From assembly GCA_009781045.1 (NCBI GenBank), contig WQYW01000047.1:1-33974 (forward strand): DNA of 33,974 nucleotides. Reading direction: 5' to 3'. The stretch's first letter is position 1; every line of letters begins with the position of its first letter. The notes under the pieces are model-generated. The model was not told where the DNA came from. It searched no databases and saw only the letters and a program-made list of their open reading frames with translations. Position numbers and translations under genes: made by a program. Source of the stretch: Alphaproteobacteria bacterium (lineage in GTDB: Bacteria > Pseudomonadota > Alphaproteobacteria > Rhizobiales > Xanthobacteraceae). Below, one piece after another: positions 32,899 through 33,974 of this stretch.

Positions 32899-33217
32899 TT
32901 GCGAGTCTCTTGAGTTTGTCCAGTTCGGCCTGATCGGCTTCGTATCTGGCGTTGTAAGCCTCAGTGAGGCTGTTGAGGGCTTCAAGCCGCTTCTGCATCA
33001 GTCCGACCTTGAGCGCAGCCTCTTCGGCAACGCGGCGCTGATAGGCGTTCCTGTCGATTTGCTGATAGGCGAAGGCCATGGCCAGGACCGCGAGGGCCGC
33101 GACTGCGACCTTCCAGTTCCGGACGAACCACGCCAGGGCTCCCAAGGCAACGACGACCAGTATCACGACCAGGATCAGGGCCAGGTTGGCACTGACGTAG
33201 GACCAGAGCCACATCAT
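32828..33217 (-). CDS. i-spanin (Rz-like inner-membrane protein)
   Basis: A 129-aa protein. Hydrophobic segments at about residues 11-31 (LALILVVILVVVALGALAWFV) and 36-51 (KVAVAALAVLAMAFAY) are followed by a long charged helix (about 54-110; EEAALKVGLMQKRLEAL...) predicted to be a periplasmic coiled coil. Rz-type i-spanins usually have one N-terminal membrane segment; two are seen here. The ATG at 33,217 overlaps the endolysin stop as ATGA. The o-spanin gene begins inside its 3' end. Confidence 0.75.
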   Translation of the reverse strand: MMWLWSYVSANLALILVVILVVVALGALAWFVRNWKVAVAALAVLAMAFAYQQIDRNAYQRRVAEEAALKVGLMQKRLEALNSLTEAYNARYEADQAELDKLKRLASETPNDNRPCLGIDAARRVRDIR

Positions 33218-33705
33218 TTCTTAGGCTCACTCAGGCCGGCAAGGCACATCTTGATTTCGCTTGCCCGCCGGTTGGCGAGACCCTGGCGATACCGCCCGCC
33301 TGCCTTGTTCCAGGCACGGAGGGCTTCGCACGAGGCCCTATCCTGGCCTGCGTTGAGGAGCTTGAGCGCTCTGGACTTGCAGAAGCCCCCCGAGCCGACG
33401 TTATAGGCGAACGAGAGGTATGCGGCCCTGGTGCGGTCCGAGACCGGCACCTGGATGCAACGATTGATTTCCGACAGGTACCTGGGGAGCTTGTTCGCCA
33501 GCATAGCCTGGCATTGCTCTTTGGTGTAGCGGTCGCCAACCTTGACGCCTTCGGTTTCGCCATAGCATACAGTCGGGAGACCGTAAGCCAGCGTGTCAGG
33601 CTTAGCAGTCAGCCACAGGCCCTCCCAGAGGGAGACCAGAGGCACAGCGAGCAGGATAACGCCAGCGATGCCTACGGCCTTGGATTTAGTGTTGATAGCG
33701 GGCAT
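33214..33705 (-). CDS. SAR endolysin (GH24 lysozyme)
   Basis: A 163-aa phage lysozyme that cuts the glycan strands of peptidoglycan. A weakly hydrophobic N-terminal segment (VGIAGVILLAVPLVSLW, about 11-27) fits a signal-anchor-release element rather than a cleaved signal. The catalytic triad region is WEGLWLTAKPD followed by TLAYGLPTVCYGET: Glu28, Asp37 (Glu-x8-Asp as in T4 lysozyme) and Thr45. The Asp-Thr spacing is seven rather than five residues. AFAYNVGSGGFCKS (here SFAYNVGSGGF) and NRRASEIKMCL are family features. The start ATG 33,705 follows the holin stop directly (TAA then ATG), with AGGGA five bases upstream. Confidence 0.9.
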   Translation of the reverse strand: MPAINTKSKAVGIAGVILLAVPLVSLWEGLWLTAKPDTLAYGLPTVCYGETEGVKVGDRYTKEQCQAMLANKLPRYLSEINRCIQVPVSDRTRAAYLSFAYNVGSGGFCKSRALKLLNAGQDRASCEALRAWNKAGGRYRQGLANRRASEIKMCLAGLSEPKK

Positions 33706-33930
33706 TTAGTCCCTAACGTGCTTTTGGGCCACCAGGCGAGCGACAAGCGCCGCTGCTGTGACCAGGAAGGATAGGAGGGCGAAGATGCCTGGGGCGATAC
33801 GGTCGCTCAAGAGCGGTACGATGGCTTCGGCGCCGGAGAGGATAGCTGCCAGCGCGATGAAGCGCACGGACCAGGAGCGTGTAAGGACCCAGTGCCAATC
33901 GGAGATTAGGTGGGCTCGGATTCTGTGCAT
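33706..33930 (-). CDS. phage holin (two membrane segments, 74 aa)
   Basis: A short protein with a basic N-terminal region (ISDWHWVLTRSWSVR), a first hydrophobic segment (FIALAAILSGAEAIVPLL, about 24-41), a short Arg-containing turn (SDRIAPG) and a second segment (IFALLSFLVTAAALVARLV, about 49-67). It ends AQKHVRD. This is the pattern of a common holin family found next to GH24 endolysins. It is directly upstream of the endolysin gene and would time its release or activation. The ATG at 33,930 has no strong ribosome site. The phage continues beyond the window. Confidence 0.8.
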   Translation of the reverse strand: MHRIRAHLISDWHWVLTRSWSVRFIALAAILSGAEAIVPLLSDRIAPGIFALLSFLVTAAALVARLVAQKHVRD

Positions 33931-33974
33931 GTTGCTTTAACGTTTGAAGGATACGCAGAATCTGGATTCTGGAA

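Larger units (their letters stand above)
19641..33974 (+). mobile_element. T7-like (Autographiviridae-type) prophage, left part; right end outside window
   Basis: From the tRNA-Ser to the window edge every recognised gene is phage-type. The order RNA polymerase, SSB, endonuclease I, primase-helicase, DNA polymerase, exonuclease matches T7 early/middle genes. A convergent lysis cassette follows. No integrase, repressor, terminase or virion gene appears, so 14 kb is probably about a third of the element. All core catalytic motifs look intact. Temperate T7-like phages are a minority type. The tRNA-flanking position and the operator-like repeats before the RNA polymerase gene favour lysogeny over contamination by a lytic genome. 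Confidence 0.85.

Overview
The host part of this window reads as a GC-rich alphaproteobacterial chromosome. Rhodospirillales/Acetobacteraceae is my best guess, but this is inference. It rests on overall gene style: an otsB/otsA pair, an AbrB-Doc toxin-antitoxin pair, a pseudo-orthocaspase, a glycine-rich secreted protein, and a secreted protein with Trp-rich C-terminal repeats. No rRNA or species marker is present. The right-hand 14 kb is a T7-like (Autographiviridae-type) prophage lying directly behind a tRNA-Ser gene and running off the window edge.

Host region (1-19,640). A tRNA-Lys(CTT) on the minus strand is followed by a small exported Gly-rich protein. Next comes a minus-strand run of four closely spaced genes, read from 7,586 down to 1,643: an alpha-toroid (class II terpene-cyclase-like) protein, a degenerate staphylococcal-nuclease-like exported protein, a class V aminotransferase and an oligopeptidase B. 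Divergent from it is a pseudo-orthocaspase in which both catalytic residues are replaced. After an orphan periplasmic adaptor protein and a 1.6-kb stretch without a convincing gene, there is a large calpain-like, RTX-containing, Pro-repeat secreted protein. An IS66-type transposase fragment, otsB, otsA (trehalose synthesis) and an AbrB-Doc module follow. The tRNA-Ser(GGA) ends this part.

Prophage region (19,641-33,974, right end not in window). The plus-strand cluster follows T7 early/middle order: single-subunit RNA polymerase, ssDNA-binding protein, endonuclease I, primase-helicase, family A DNA polymerase, 5'-3' exonuclease. Added to it are a cytosine-methyltransferase-like protein, an HTH protein, a nucleotidyltransferase, a dNMP kinase and an HslV/proteasome-like Ntn hydrolase. 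Several genes under 60 codons sit between these and are tied to their neighbours by 1- or 4-base stop/start overlaps. A bidirectional terminator at about 32,420-32,468 separates this cluster from a convergent minus-strand lysis cassette: holin, SAR endolysin, i-spanin with embedded o-spanin, and a second small membrane protein.

How it works together (inference). A bacterial sigma70-type promoter sits 110 bases before the phage RNA polymerase gene and is overlaid by several inverted repeats that look like operators. This is what a T7-like phage would need to stay silent as a lysogen: repress the one host-type promoter that makes the phage polymerase and the remaining phage genes stay off. No integrase or repressor is visible, so both must lie beyond the window or be absent. 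The most distinctive observations are this promoter/operator array, a probable CTG start codon on the exonuclease, the phage HslV-like protein, the calpain-RTX-Trp-rich protein, and two neighbouring pseudoenzymes in the host part.
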